A DNA stretch of 64,000 nucleotides from Hyphomicrobiales bacterium (GTDB taxonomy: Bacteria; Pseudomonadota; Alphaproteobacteria; Rhizobiales; Kaistiaceae), in assembly GCA_017305635.1 (NCBI GenBank), contig JAFKKF010000010.1:490671-554670 (forward strand). The letters run 5' to 3'. Below the pieces are notes generated by a model. That model was not told the origin of the DNA. It saw only the letters and a program-made list of their open reading frames with translations, and did not search any database. A program made the position numbers and the translations under genes. Shown here in pieces: positions 56,125 to 64,000 of the stretch (the first letter of the stretch is position 1; each line of letters begins with the position of its first letter).

Positions 56125-59100
56125 CTACAGCGTCTCGGGGCGGCGCAGGTCGAGCGTCAACGGGAACTCCCCCGCCGGCGCGGGCGGCCGGACTTCCATG
56201 ATTCCGGGAGTATGGCCGTGATCCTGGAACCGTGCCAGACGGCGCGCCTCGGCCTCGTAGGAATTCACAGGAAAGGTCTCGTAGTTGCGCCCGCCCGGAT
56301 GGGCGACGTGGTAGACGCAGCCGCCGAGCGAGCGGCTGTTCCAGGTATCGACGATATCGAAGGTGAGCGGCGCATCCGGCGGCGTTGTCGGGTGCATGCC
56401 CGCCGCCGGCTGCCAGGCCTTGAAGCGCACGCCGGCGACGAATTCGCCCTGCGTGTCGGTAGGCGCCAAGGGCACCGGGCGGGTGTTGCAGGTGACGACG
56501 TGGCGGCCCGTGACAAGCCCGGTCGCCTTGACCTGCAGGCGCTCGACGGAAGAGTCCACGAAGCGCACCGTGCCGCCGGCGGCGCCGGTCTCGCCAAGGA
56601 CGTGCCACGGCTCCAGCGCCTGGCGCAGCTCCAGCGTGACGCCGGCATGCTGGACCGAGCCGTAGAAGGGGAAGCGGAACTCGCGCTGCGCCTCGAACCA
56701 GGCGGGATCGAAGGCATAGCCGGCCCGCTTCAGGTCATCGAGCACGTCGAGGAAATCGGCCCAGACGAAATGCGGCAGCATGAAACGGTCGTGCAGCATC
56801 GTTCCCCAGCGCACCAGCTTGCCCCCCTGCGGCTGGCGCCAGAACCAGGCGACCAGCGCACGGAGAAGCAATTGCTGCGCGAGGCTCATGCGCGCGTCGG
56901 GCGGCATCTCGAAGGAGCGGAACTCGACGAGGCCGAGCCGCCCCGTCGGGCCGTCGGGCGAGAAGAGCTTGTCGATGCAGATCTCGGAACGGTGCGTATT
57001 GCCCGAGACGTCGACCAGCAGGTTGCGGAACAGCCGGTCGGCGAGCCAGGGCGGTGGTGCCCCCTCCCCCGGCTTCGGCACCTTGGAGAGCGCGATCTCC
57101 AGCTCGTAGAGCGAATCGTGGCGCGCCTCGTCGATGCGCGGCGCCTGGCTGGTCGGGCCGATGAAGAGGCCGGAGAACAGATAGCTGAGCGACGGATGGC
57201 GCTGCCAGTAGATGATCAGGCTCTTCAGGAGGTCCGGGCGGCGGAGGAACGGGCTGTCGGCGGGCGTCGAGCCGCCGAGCACGACATGGTTGCCGCCGCC
57301 GGTGCCGGTATGGCGGCCATCGACCATGAACTTGTCGGCGCCGAGATGCGACTGGCGCGCCTCCTCATAGAGCTCGGTCGTGATCGCGACGGCCTCCTTC
57401 CAGCTCGCCGAGGGCTGGATGTTGACCTCGATGACGCCGGGATCGGGCGTCACCTTAATGACCTCGAGGCGCGGATCGTGGGGCGGCGGGTAGCCCTCGA
57501 TATGCACGGGCAGGCCGATCTTCCGCACGCTCTCCTCGACCACTTCGAGGATCTCGAGATAGTCCTCCAGCCGTTCGGTCGGCGGCATGAAGACGCAAAG
57601 CACGCCATCGCGCGGCTCGATGGCGAGCGCGGTGCGCACGGCATCGGCGATGATCTGCTGCTCGGTGACGTCCTGCCGGTGGGTATCGTCGGCGCCGGAC
57701 TGGATCGCCATCTGCGCGAGCGCACCGGGCTCGGGCAATGGCTCGACGGGCGCCATCGGATCGGGATCGAGGACGACATGCTGCTGGCGTGGCGGCACCC
57801 AGGGCAGCGCGCCGAGGGGCAGGCGCAGCCCCGCCGGCGAGTCGCCCGGCGCGAGGAAGAGCTTGCCGCGGCGGAACTTCCATTTTTCGCTCCGCCAGCG
57901 CCGCTGGCCCAAGCCGCTGGCCTCGGCGTTCCAGCGCTGGATGGGCAGGACATAGCCGGTCGGGTTGGTGAGGCCGCGGGCGAAGACGCGCGAGATGCGC
58001 GCGCGCTCCTCCGGGTCGGCGAGGCGGGAATTCGCTGGATCGACGTTTTCCGGCAGGCCCGATTCCTTCAGGATCCACTGCGCCGGATCCTCGAAGGCGG
58101 GGATGGCGTCATCGGCGGCGAGGCCGAGATTGCCGGCAATTGCCGCGGCGAGCTCGCCCGCCTCCTCCACCGTGGGGTGAGCGCGGCGGCTGCCATCGGC
58201 GATGAGCGCCGGATTGCGCCAGATCGGCTTGCCGTCCTTCCGCCAGTAGAGCGCATAGGACCAGCGCGGCAGCGACTCGCCGGGATACCACTTGCCCTGC
58301 CCGTAGTGGAGCACGCCGCCCGGAGCGAAGCGCTGGCGAAGCCGCCGGATGAGCGCATCGGCAAACTGCCGCTTGGTGGGCCCCACCGCGTCGGTGTTCC
58401 ACTCGGCGGCCTGGAAATCGTCGACCGAGACGAAGGTCGGCTCGCCGCCCATGGTAAGGCGCACGTCGCCGGCCTTCAGCTCGGCATCGACCTGCTCGCC
58501 GACTTTGTCCAGGCGAGCCCATGATTCATCGGAGAAAGGCAGCGTGATCCGCGGCGCCTCGGCGATACGCGTCACCGACATGTCGAAGCCGAACTCGGTA
58601 TTGGCCGGATCGACCATGCCGCTGATCGGCGCGGCGGAGCGGTAGTGCGGCGTCGCGGCGAGCGGGATGTGGCCTTCGCCGGTGAGCAGCCCCGAGGTCG
58701 CGTCGAGGCCGATCCAGCCGGCGCCCGGGAGATAGACCTCGGCCCAGGCATGGAGGTCGGTGAAGTCCTTGTCGGTGCCGCGGGGACCTTCGAGCGGATC
58801 GACATCGGCCTTCAGCTGAATCAGGTAGCCCGACACGAAGCGCGCGGCGAGGCCGAGCTGGCGGAGCACCTGGACCAGCGTCCAGGCACTGTCGCGGCAG
58901 GAGCCGGCGCGCAGCCGAAGCGTCTCCTCCGGCGACTGCACGCCCGGCTCCATGCGGATCAGGTAGCGGACGTCCTGCTGCAGCCTCGCGTTCAGCGAGA
59001 CGAGGAACTCGACCGTGTTGACCGGCCCTTTCGGCAGGCCATCGACCAGGGCCTGCTGCAGGGGGCCGACGGGATCGAGGACGAGATAGGGCGCGAGCTC

Positions 59101-59436
59101 GGTCTTCAGCTCGGGCTCGTACTGGAACGGAAAATTCTCGGCATAGGCCTCGACGAAGAAGTCGAACGGATTGATCACCGAAAGCTCGGCGATCAGGTCG
59201 ACCTCGATACGGAACTCCGTGGCCTTCTCCGGAAAGACGAAACGGGCGAGCCAGTTGCCGTGCGGGTCCTGCTGCCAGTTCACGAAATGGTCGGCGGGCG
59301 TCACCTTCAGCGAATAGCTCGGCACCTTCGTCCGCGTGTGCGGCGCCGGTCTCAGGCGGATGAGCTGCGGACCGAGCGCGACCGGGTGGTCGTAGCGGTA
59401 ATGCGTCAGGTGATGCAGGGCGGCAAGAATCGCCAA
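56125..59436 (-). CDS. large transglutaminase-like protein with DUF2126
   Basis: A 1103-residue protein. The N-terminal 270 residues are a transglutaminase domain: [24 protein letters not shown] start, catalytic Cys in [15 protein letters not shown] near residue 175, and His and Asp in [23 protein letters not shown]. The rest (about 300-1100) is DUF2126, with YTCQ-free motifs such as [12 protein letters not shown] and [25 protein letters not shown]. The start is TTG 59434-59436, preceded by AAGGAT; family members begin exactly here. Upstream residues to 59496 are probably untranslated. First gene of the ATP-grasp operon. Confidence 0.9.
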   Translation of the reverse strand: MAILAALHHLTHYRYDHPVALGPQLIRLRPAPHTRTKVPSYSLKVTPADHFVNWQQDPHGNWLARFVFPEKATEFRIEVDLIAELSVINPFDFFVEAYAENFPFQYEPELKTELAPYLVLDPVGPLQQALVDGLPKGPVNTVEFLVSLNARLQQDVRYLIRMEPGVQSPEETLRLRAGSCRDSAWTLVQVLRQLGLAARFVSGYLIQLKADVDPLEGPRGTDKDFTDLHAWAEVYLPGAGWIGLDATSGLLTGEGHIPLAATPHYRSAAPISGMVDPANTEFGFDMSVTRIAEAPRITLPFSDESWARLDKVGEQVDAELKAGDVRLTMGGEPTFVSVDDFQAAEWNTDAVGPTKRQFADALIRRLRQRFAPGGVLHYGQGKWYPGESLPRWSYALYWRKDGKPIWRNPALIADGSRRAHPTVEEAGELAAAIAGNLGLAADDAIPAFEDPAQWILKESGLPENVDPANSRLADPEERARISRVFARGLTNPTGYVLPIQRWNAEASGLGQRRWRSEKWKFRRGKLFLAPGDSPAGLRLPLGALPWVPPRQQHVVLDPDPMAPVEPLPEPGALAQMAIQSGADDTHRQDVTEQQIIADAVRTALAIEPRDGVLCVFMPPTERLEDYLEILEVVEESVRKIGLPVHIEGYPPPHDPRLEVIKVTPDPGVIEVNIQPSASWKEAVAITTELYEEARQSHLGADKFMVDGRHTGTGGGNHVVLGGSTPADSPFLRRPDLLKSLIIYWQRHPSLSYLFSGLFIGPTSQAPRIDEARHDSLYELEIALSKVPKPGEGAPPPWLADRLFRNLLVDVSGNTHRSEICIDKLFSPDGPTGRLGLVEFRSFEMPPDARMSLAQQLLLRALVAWFWRQPQGGKLVRWGTMLHDRFMLPHFVWADFLDVLDDLKRAGYAFDPAWFEAQREFRFPFYGSVQHAGVTLELRQALEPWHVLGETGAAGGTVRFVDSSVERLQVKATGLVTGRHVVTCNTRPVPLAPTDTQGEFVAGVRFKAWQPAAGMHPTTPPDAPLTFDIVDTWNSRSLGGCVYHVAHPGGRNYETFPVNSYEAEARRLARFQDHGHTPGIMEVRPPAPAGEFPLTLDLRRPETL

Positions 59437-59643
59437 GGCAAGATCCTTCGTGCTGAAACGCTGATCAAGCAGCAACCACGGCCGGGGAGCAAGCAAGTCC
59501 CGTGCTCAGCGGCCCGACCTGTGCCGGCGCCCCATCAGGCGCCGGCTACCGTCGATAGTGCAATAATTTCCACTAGTTGCACCGATCGCTTCCTCCGATG
59601 CCGCCCCGCCCCTATTGTCGATTCGTCCGGATTTTCGTAGCGG

Positions 59644-61053
59644 GTGCCTTCTCTGCGCGCCCTCATCGCCCACGAGGCCCCCTTGGAAAACCTGCGATCG
59701 AAGACCCTTGCCGGCACCTTCTTCCATGCGCCCGAGCGCGGCAATGTCGAGATCCTGTCCGACACGCTGGTCGAATTGGATGCTGCCGGCACCATCGCAG
59801 CAGTGCTGCGGCCCACCGATCCCGACCATGCGGAAGCGCGGCGGGCAGCAGAGCGGCAAGGCCGCCTGGTCGTGCTCCCCACCGATACCTTCGTGCTGCC
59901 CGGCTTCGTCGATCTCCACATTCATGCGCCGCAATATCCGCAGCTTGGCACGGCGCTCCACGTACCGCTCGAGGTCTGGCTGCAGGAGAACACCTTCCCG
60001 ACCGAGGCGCGCTTCGCCGATCTCGCCTTTGCCGAGCGTGCCTATTCGGCGCTGGTCGGCGACCTGCTCGCGCTCGGCACGACGACGGCCGTCATGTTCG
60101 CCTCCATCCACGGTCCGGCGACGCGGAAGCTCGTCGACCTCTGCCTCGACAAGGGGCTGCGCGCCGTCATCGGCAAGACCGCCATGGACGATCCGCGCGG
60201 CTGCCCGGATTTCTACCGCGACGCCTCGGCGGAAGCCGCGGTCGCCGAAAGCGCGGCGCTGATCGACTACGTGCGCTCGCATCCGGCGAACCGCGCCGGC
60301 GACGTGCTGCCGGCGGTGATCCCGCGCTTCATCCCGGCCTGCACCGATGCGGCGCTGGAGGGACTCGGCGCGCTCGCCGCGGAATGCCGCTGCCATATCC
60401 AGACCCATTGCTCGGAAAGCGACTGGGAGCACGGCGCGGTGCTCGCCCGCTACGGCCGCACCGACGCCAAGGCGCTCGACGGCTTCGGGCTGCTCACGCG
60501 CCGGACCGTCCTCGCCCACGGCAACTTCCTGCCGGACGACGACATGGACCTGATCCGCGAGCGCGGCAGCGGCGTCGCCCATTGTCCTCTCTCGAACGTT
60601 TATTTCTCCAACGCCGTCTTCCCGCTCCGCCGCGCGCTGGTGAAGGGCCTCCGCGTCGGGCTCGGCACCGACATTGCCGGTGGCCCCAGTGCATCGTTGC
60701 TCGAGAACATCCGCATGGCGGTACATGCCTCGCGGATGCTGGAGGAAGGCGTCGATGCGGACCTGGCGCCGGAGGCGCGGGGCCGCCCGGGCACGCGCAT
60801 CGACTGGAAGGTCGCGTTCCATCTCGCCACCGCCGGGGGCGCCGACGTGCTCGACATTCCCGTCGGCACGTTCGCGCCCGGCATGAAGTTCGACGCGATC
60901 GCCATCGACACGGCCGCGCCCGACGGGACCATCCGGCGCCTCGATGGCGACGAGGACCTCGGCACCACGCTCCAGCGCATCCTCTTCACGGCTTCGAAGC
61001 GGAATATCGCCGACGTGTGGACCGGTGGCCGGCGCGTCGCCGGTGCGGCCTGA
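59644..61053 (+). CDS. guaD: guanine deaminase
   Basis: Zn-dependent amidohydrolase converting guanine to xanthine. A 469-residue frame with GTG start at 59644. Metal ligands are in LPGFVDLHIHAPQYP, then QTHCSESDWEH, TVLAHGNFL and GLGTDIAGGPSAS. The N-terminal strand is the amidohydrolase beta-domain. A TTG at 59683 could be the true start. It is divergent from the transglutaminase operon across 207 bp. With guaB/guaA elsewhere in the window, it closes a guanine salvage-degradation link. Confidence 0.93.
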   Translation: MPSLRALIAHEAPLENLRSKTLAGTFFHAPERGNVEILSDTLVELDAAGTIAAVLRPTDPDHAEARRAAERQGRLVVLPTDTFVLPGFVDLHIHAPQYPQLGTALHVPLEVWLQENTFPTEARFADLAFAERAYSALVGDLLALGTTTAVMFASIHGPATRKLVDLCLDKGLRAVIGKTAMDDPRGCPDFYRDASAEAAVAESAALIDYVRSHPANRAGDVLPAVIPRFIPACTDAALEGLGALAAECRCHIQTHCSESDWEHGAVLARYGRTDAKALDGFGLLTRRTVLAHGNFLPDDDMDLIRERGSGVAHCPLSNVYFSNAVFPLRRALVKGLRVGLGTDIAGGPSASLLENIRMAVHASRMLEEGVDADLAPEARGRPGTRIDWKVAFHLATAGGADVLDIPVGTFAPGMKFDAIAIDTAAPDGTIRRLDGDEDLGTTLQRILFTASKRNIADVWTGGRRVAGAA

Positions 61054-61139
61054 CTGCTTCCCTCTGCCGCCTTGACGATGGTGGACATCGCGGCCCCTAT
61101 TCCTGCCTTCTCGTCTTCTCCCAAACGGATTCAGATATC

Positions 61140-61883
61140 TTGCGCAAGCTTCTGGTCGCCCTCGCCTTTCTCGGCCTCCTCGGCATCTCTCCCGCGCTCG
61201 CCGGCGGCGGCAGCGGCATCGTCGAGCCGCGCATGACCATTGCGCCGGGCGGCGCCGGCGGCCCGCGCGTGGCGGTCACCCTCGATGCCTGCGACGGGCG
61301 CACGGACATGCGGATCGTCACCATGCTCATCGAGGAGCGCATCCCGGCGACGATCTTCGCCACCGCCGGCTGGATCCGCAGCAACCCGGCGGCGCTGAAG
61401 CTGATGCTCGCCCATGGCGACCTGTTCGACATCGAAAACCACGGCGCACGCCACGTGCCGGCCATCGACAAGCCGGTGCGCGTCTATGGGCTGATGACCG
61501 CCGGCTCGCCGGCGGGCGTGACCGCCGAGGTGCAGGGCGGCGCCGATGCGGTCGCGAGGGCCACCGGCCGCCGGCCGGTCTGGTTCCGTGGCGCCGCCGC
61601 GCAATACACGCCCTCGAGCCTCGCGCTCATCCGCTCGCTCGGCTTCAAGGTCGCCGGTTATTCCCTCTCCGGCGACGAGGGCGCGCTCCTCGGCACCCGC
61701 CAGGCCGCATCGCGCATCGCCGCGGCCAGGGACGGCGACGTGATCATCGCCCACGTCAACCATCCGGAGAAGCCGGCGGGCGCCGGCGTCGCCTCCGGGA
61801 TCCTCGCGCTCAAGGCGCGCGGATTCCGTTTCGTGAAGCTCGACGGCTCGGGCGTGCCGGCCGCCGGCCTCGCCACGCGCTGA
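61140..61883 (+). CDS. secreted polysaccharide deacetylase (NodB-type)
   Basis: A 247-residue protein with TTG start 61140: the residues LLVALAFLGLLGISPALAGG that follow make a clear signal peptide, and no ATG precedes it. The NodB homology domain has the metal Asp in VAVTLDACDGRTD, the H-x3-H in ENHGARHVPA, and later FRGAAAQYTPSS and GDVIIAHVNHPEKP. Deacetylates cell-wall or exopolysaccharide N-acetyl groups. Follows guaD by 87 bp. Confidence 0.85.
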   Translation: MRKLLVALAFLGLLGISPALAGGGSGIVEPRMTIAPGGAGGPRVAVTLDACDGRTDMRIVTMLIEERIPATIFATAGWIRSNPAALKLMLAHGDLFDIENHGARHVPAIDKPVRVYGLMTAGSPAGVTAEVQGGADAVARATGRRPVWFRGAAAQYTPSSLALIRSLGFKVAGYSLSGDEGALLGTRQAASRIAAARDGDVIIAHVNHPEKPAGAGVASGILALKARGFRFVKLDGSGVPAAGLATR

Positions 61884-61889
61884 GCGGGT

Positions 61890-63188
61890 TCAGAAATAGG
61901 TCCGGATGGCGTCGACCACCTTGTGATCGTCGTCGATCACGTGGATGAGCTGCCATTTGTCGAAGGTCGTGCAGGGGTGCGAGACGTCGAAGGCGATGAC
62001 GTCGCCGACGGCGAGCGGGCTGTTCTCGGGCAGGGTCAGGTGACAGTGCTGGTCGTTGAGCCCGGTGACGGTGTAGCCCGCCGGGATCGGCTCGGGCTCG
62101 GCCATGCCGGGACGCAGCCACATCGCCGGCTGCGGCAGGTGCACGTCATAGGAAATGTCGCGCTTGCCGACGGCGACGATCGCCTTGCCCTGCTCCGGCC
62201 GCGACTGGACGCGCGCCCAGACCTGCAGCGCCGGGCGAAGGCCGGGACCGAGCGCTGCGAAATCCGGGTGACGCTTCTCGATGGCCGTGAAGAGATCGCG
62301 GTACATGTGCCCGTCATGGGTGAGGTAGCAGCCGCTCCGGATGATCACCTCGGTGGCGCGGGACAGCTTCAGCGCGGTGAAGCGATCGACCACCAAGTCG
62401 AAATAGGCGGTGCCACCGGCCGTCAGGATGATCGGCGCCTTGCCTTTGAACAGGCCCTCGCCATCAGCGGTGCTGGCGCAATCGGCAATGAAGCCGAGAA
62501 ACTCGTTGACCGCGGCCGCCGTCTCCTCGGGCGTGGCGCGGCCGATCAGCCCCTCGAAGGCGGCGACGCCGGCCAGCTCCAGCGCGGGATGCTCGGCGGC
62601 GACCGCACGAGCGACCGCGATCGCATCGGCGGACGTGCGGGCGCCGGTGCGTCCGCCGGGAAAGCCGAGTTCGAGGAGGACGCGAAGCGGACGCTTCAAT
62701 CCCGCGGCCTTGGCCGCGGCGGCAAGCTCGGCGACGTTGCCGACGGAATCGACGAAGCAGAGGAAGGAGAATTCGGGATCGCGCTTCAGCTCGCCGACGA
62801 CGTAGCCGATCTCGGCACGGCCGACGAGTTGGTTGGCGAGCAGGATGCTGCCGACGCCGAAATCGCGGCAGACGCGCATCTGCTGCGTCGTCGCCACGGT
62901 GATGGCGACCGCCCCGTCTTCGAGCTGCAGCTTGAAGAGCTGCGGCGCCATGGTGGTCTTGCCGTGGGGCGCGATGCGCGCGCCGGTCTTCTCGAGGAAG
63001 GCCCGCATCCAGCGGCTGTTCTCGCCGAGCACCGACTTGCGGATCACCGCGAGCGGCAGCGGGAGGTCGCCCGAGAAGATCGACCAGCCCTGCCGGCCGA
63101 TATCGGCGAGCGCGAGGGTCCCTGACTCCGGCGGCATGCCCTTGGTGCGCCCGTCGACAGTCGAGGTGAGAATGCCGCTCAGATCCAT
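61890..63188 (-). CDS. D-threonine aldolase / D-serine dehydratase-like PLP enzyme (DSD1 type)
   Basis: A 432-residue fold-III PLP enzyme. The PLP-lysine is in RIAPHGKTTMAPQLF near residue 75, and glycines for phosphate lie in LTAGGTAYFDL. The C-terminal zinc site appears as NDQHCHL and SHPCTTFDKW, the H-x-C being the DSD1 zinc ligand pair. Members act on D-serine, D-threonine or other D-hydroxy amino acids. Transcribed toward the convergent deacetylase, 6 bp apart. Exact substrate cannot be read. Confidence 0.85.
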   Translation of the reverse strand: MDLSGILTSTVDGRTKGMPPESGTLALADIGRQGWSIFSGDLPLPLAVIRKSVLGENSRWMRAFLEKTGARIAPHGKTTMAPQLFKLQLEDGAVAITVATTQQMRVCRDFGVGSILLANQLVGRAEIGYVVGELKRDPEFSFLCFVDSVGNVAELAAAAKAAGLKRPLRVLLELGFPGGRTGARTSADAIAVARAVAAEHPALELAGVAAFEGLIGRATPEETAAAVNEFLGFIADCASTADGEGLFKGKAPIILTAGGTAYFDLVVDRFTALKLSRATEVIIRSGCYLTHDGHMYRDLFTAIEKRHPDFAALGPGLRPALQVWARVQSRPEQGKAIVAVGKRDISYDVHLPQPAMWLRPGMAEPEPIPAGYTVTGLNDQHCHLTLPENSPLAVGDVIAFDVSHPCTTFDKWQLIHVIDDDHKVVDAIRTYF

Positions 63189-63408
63189 GGAGATTCCCCG
63201 GTGCTATGCCTGTTGGTCAGCGCCGCCCAGAAAGCCCTTCGCCGCGGGATATGCAAGCCGTTGGCGTCAATGGATCGGAGAAGTCTCAAGAGGCTGGACC
63301 GGCGCGGCGTGGCGCACTATAAGCCCGCTGCCGGCGGGATTTCCCCCGGCACCAGCCGGTTGATCGCCGTCAGGCCGATAATATATTGGCCGCACGCGAT
63401 GCCTGCCT

Positions 63409-63460
63409 TGGGGAATCGTCTAACGGTAGGTAAGCGGAGTCTGGCCTAAGCCGTTGAAAC
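63409..63460 (+). other. tRNA-like 5' half (possible tRNA-Gln remnant)
   Basis: The sequence tggggaatcgtctaacggta followed by ggtaagcgg closely resembles the acceptor, D-arm and start of the anticodon arm of a tRNA (best recalled as tRNA-Gln). The matching D-stem 3' strand and a T-arm (GGTTCGAATCC type) are missing, so it cannot be a normal gene. A possible acceptor partner TTTCCCC at 63491-63497 gives an 89-nt span, too long without a variable arm. It may be a remnant left by integration. The 531-bp region 63189-63719 has no gene I can support. Confidence 0.45.
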
Positions 63461-63470
63461 ATCTCGCTCG

Positions 63471-63534
63471 GTTTTACAAATCGCCCCTCGTTTCCCCGAC
63501 GTGTTCCCGCCATTTCCGGGGCCGTTTGTAAAAC
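63471..63534. repeat. 10-bp inverted repeat near the tRNA-like sequence
   Basis: gttttacaaa (63471-63480) and tttgtaaaac (63525-63534) are exact inverted copies with a 44-bp spacer that has internal C-rich/G-rich pairing. It could be an integrase arm site or terminator. Its role is unknown. Confidence 0.5.
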
Positions 63535-63631
63535 ATTCCGGCCTCAGTCGAGCCGCTTGATCGCCCGCCACGATCGCGTCCGCCTCGGCGTTGACCAGGC
63601 TTCGCGCCCGTAACAATTCGTGATTGGATAT

Positions 63632-63648
63632 TACGCCAAAAAGGCGTA
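63632..63648. promoter_or_regulatory. operator-like palindrome
   Basis: tacgcc-aaaaa-ggcgta, with 6-bp arms at 63632-63637 and 63643-63648. It lies 71 bp before the start of the small frame at 63720, in DNA that is visibly more AT-rich than the rest of the window. Such palindromes often bind repressors of mobile elements. Confidence 0.4.
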
Positions 63649-63719
63649 TCTTATCACCATCGGCACACGCTGATGACCGCGCCTCGGGGACAACGGAGGC
63701 TCTGGAAAGGACCAGGACA

Positions 63720-63890
63720 ATGACCACCATCCTCCTCCCCCACGTTTATTTCGACGCCGATCATCTGGCCGAGGTGGCCGAGGTCATGGCGACGATGGGC
63801 TCGCCCAAGCTCCGCGGCTTCGCGGCCCTCGACATGATCCAGGCGATCGAGCCTAATTATGCACTTGAGAAAAGTGCCGATTCGGAGTAG
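63720..63890 (+). CDS. 56-residue unrecognised protein
   Basis: Starts MTTILLPHVYFDADHLAEVA, ends EPNYALEKSADSE. AAAGGA lies about 9 bases before the ATG. It is acidic with no membrane segment. The next frame starts 5 bp after its stop, so the two are likely a unit. No family recognised; codon use and composition are more AT-rich than the core genome, consistent with acquired DNA. Confidence 0.5.
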   Translation: MTTILLPHVYFDADHLAEVAEVMATMGSPKLRGFAALDMIQAIEPNYALEKSADSE

Positions 63891-63895
63891 TTCCT

Positions 63896-64000
63896 ATGAC
63901 CGACAGGCTGGCGCAATTAGTCTCGCTATTTGAGGAAGAACCCTCTGAACGCCTCGACGACCTCCTTCGTCGTCTGAGAGAAATTGACCAGCGTTTCCAG
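63896..64000 (+). CDS. unrecognised protein, partial (C-terminus outside window)
   Basis: Starts MTDRLAQLVSLFEEEPSERL and continues helical and charged to the edge (35 codons). The pattern LDDLLRRLREIDQRF suggests a coiled or helical domain. It follows the 56-residue frame by 5 bp. Its function cannot be judged from the part present. Confidence 0.5.
   Translation, partial: MTDRLAQLVSLFEEEPSERLDDLLRRLREIDQRFQ

Overview
This is a GC-rich chromosomal segment from an alphaproteobacterium, most likely of the order Hyphomicrobiales (Rhizobiales). The evidence is the gene content and order: fabF-acpP-fabG-fabD; rpsF-rpsR-DUF2232-rplI; dnaB next to alr and radA-cvpA-purF; panB-TPR-der. A 45-bp intergenic repeat occurring twice and a CtrA-like box upstream of dnaB point the same way. 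I cannot name a genus from sequence alone.

Layout. 1-3159 (minus): fatty-acid synthesis genes fabD, fabG, acpP and fabF, the last cut by the window edge. 3340-4009: an SH3-domain secreted protein, a clear intrinsic terminator and a 30-residue hydrophobic peptide. 4061-6644: promoter, structured leader and the ribosomal operon rpsF-rpsR-DUF2232-rplI. 6800-8528: cyclopropane fatty acid synthase and a DUF4160/DUF2442 pair. 8878-16810: replication, repair and metabolism genes on the plus strand (dnaB, SRPBCC, alr, radA, cvpA, purF, SDR). 16815-17338: brnA with a frameshifted brnT. 17396-20415 (minus): der, a TPR membrane protein, panB. 20691-21672: two tandem L,D-transpeptidases. 21998-24964 (minus): PfkB kinase plus SIS deglycase (fructosamine catabolism), GNAT and an XRE-cupin regulator. 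25098-34655: phosphoketolase converging on an ackA that is translationally coupled to the end of an Mrp-type Na+/H+ antiporter operon (mnhAB fusion, C, D, E, F, G). 34817-37519: methyltransferase, and an NAD-epimerase divergent from an XRE/MmyB regulator. 37587-42479 (minus): guaB-MAPEG-rsmB-guaA. 42681-45634: EF-hand protein divergent from a two-component system. 45692-49169: phosphodiester glycosidase, tautomerase, SMP-30 lactonase, MFS exporter. 49144-52646 (minus): DUF1796 protein, rlmE, ppx/gppA and two small proteins. 52684-59436 (minus): a transglutaminase / circularly permuted ATP-grasp-alpha-E fusion / large transglutaminase operon. 59644-63188: guanine deaminase, polysaccharide deacetylase, DSD1-type PLP enzyme. 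63189-64000: a tRNA-like fragment followed by two short unrecognised reading frames in less GC-rich DNA, perhaps the edge of an accessory region.

Functional links. Phosphoketolase makes acetyl phosphate and the adjacent AckA can turn it into acetate and ATP; the overlap of ackA with mnhG ties this to sodium/proton homeostasis. guaB and guaA flank the same minus-strand run and make GMP; guaD, 20 kb away, degrades guanine. RpsF and RpsR share a leader whose arms can form mutually exclusive hairpins, as expected for autoregulation by the S6:S18 pair. The three-gene transglutaminase/ATP-grasp cluster is the most enigmatic system here: its families are predicted to make and process a peptide or amide-linked product, but no substrate is visible and the proteasome-like Anbu gene that often accompanies it is absent from the window.
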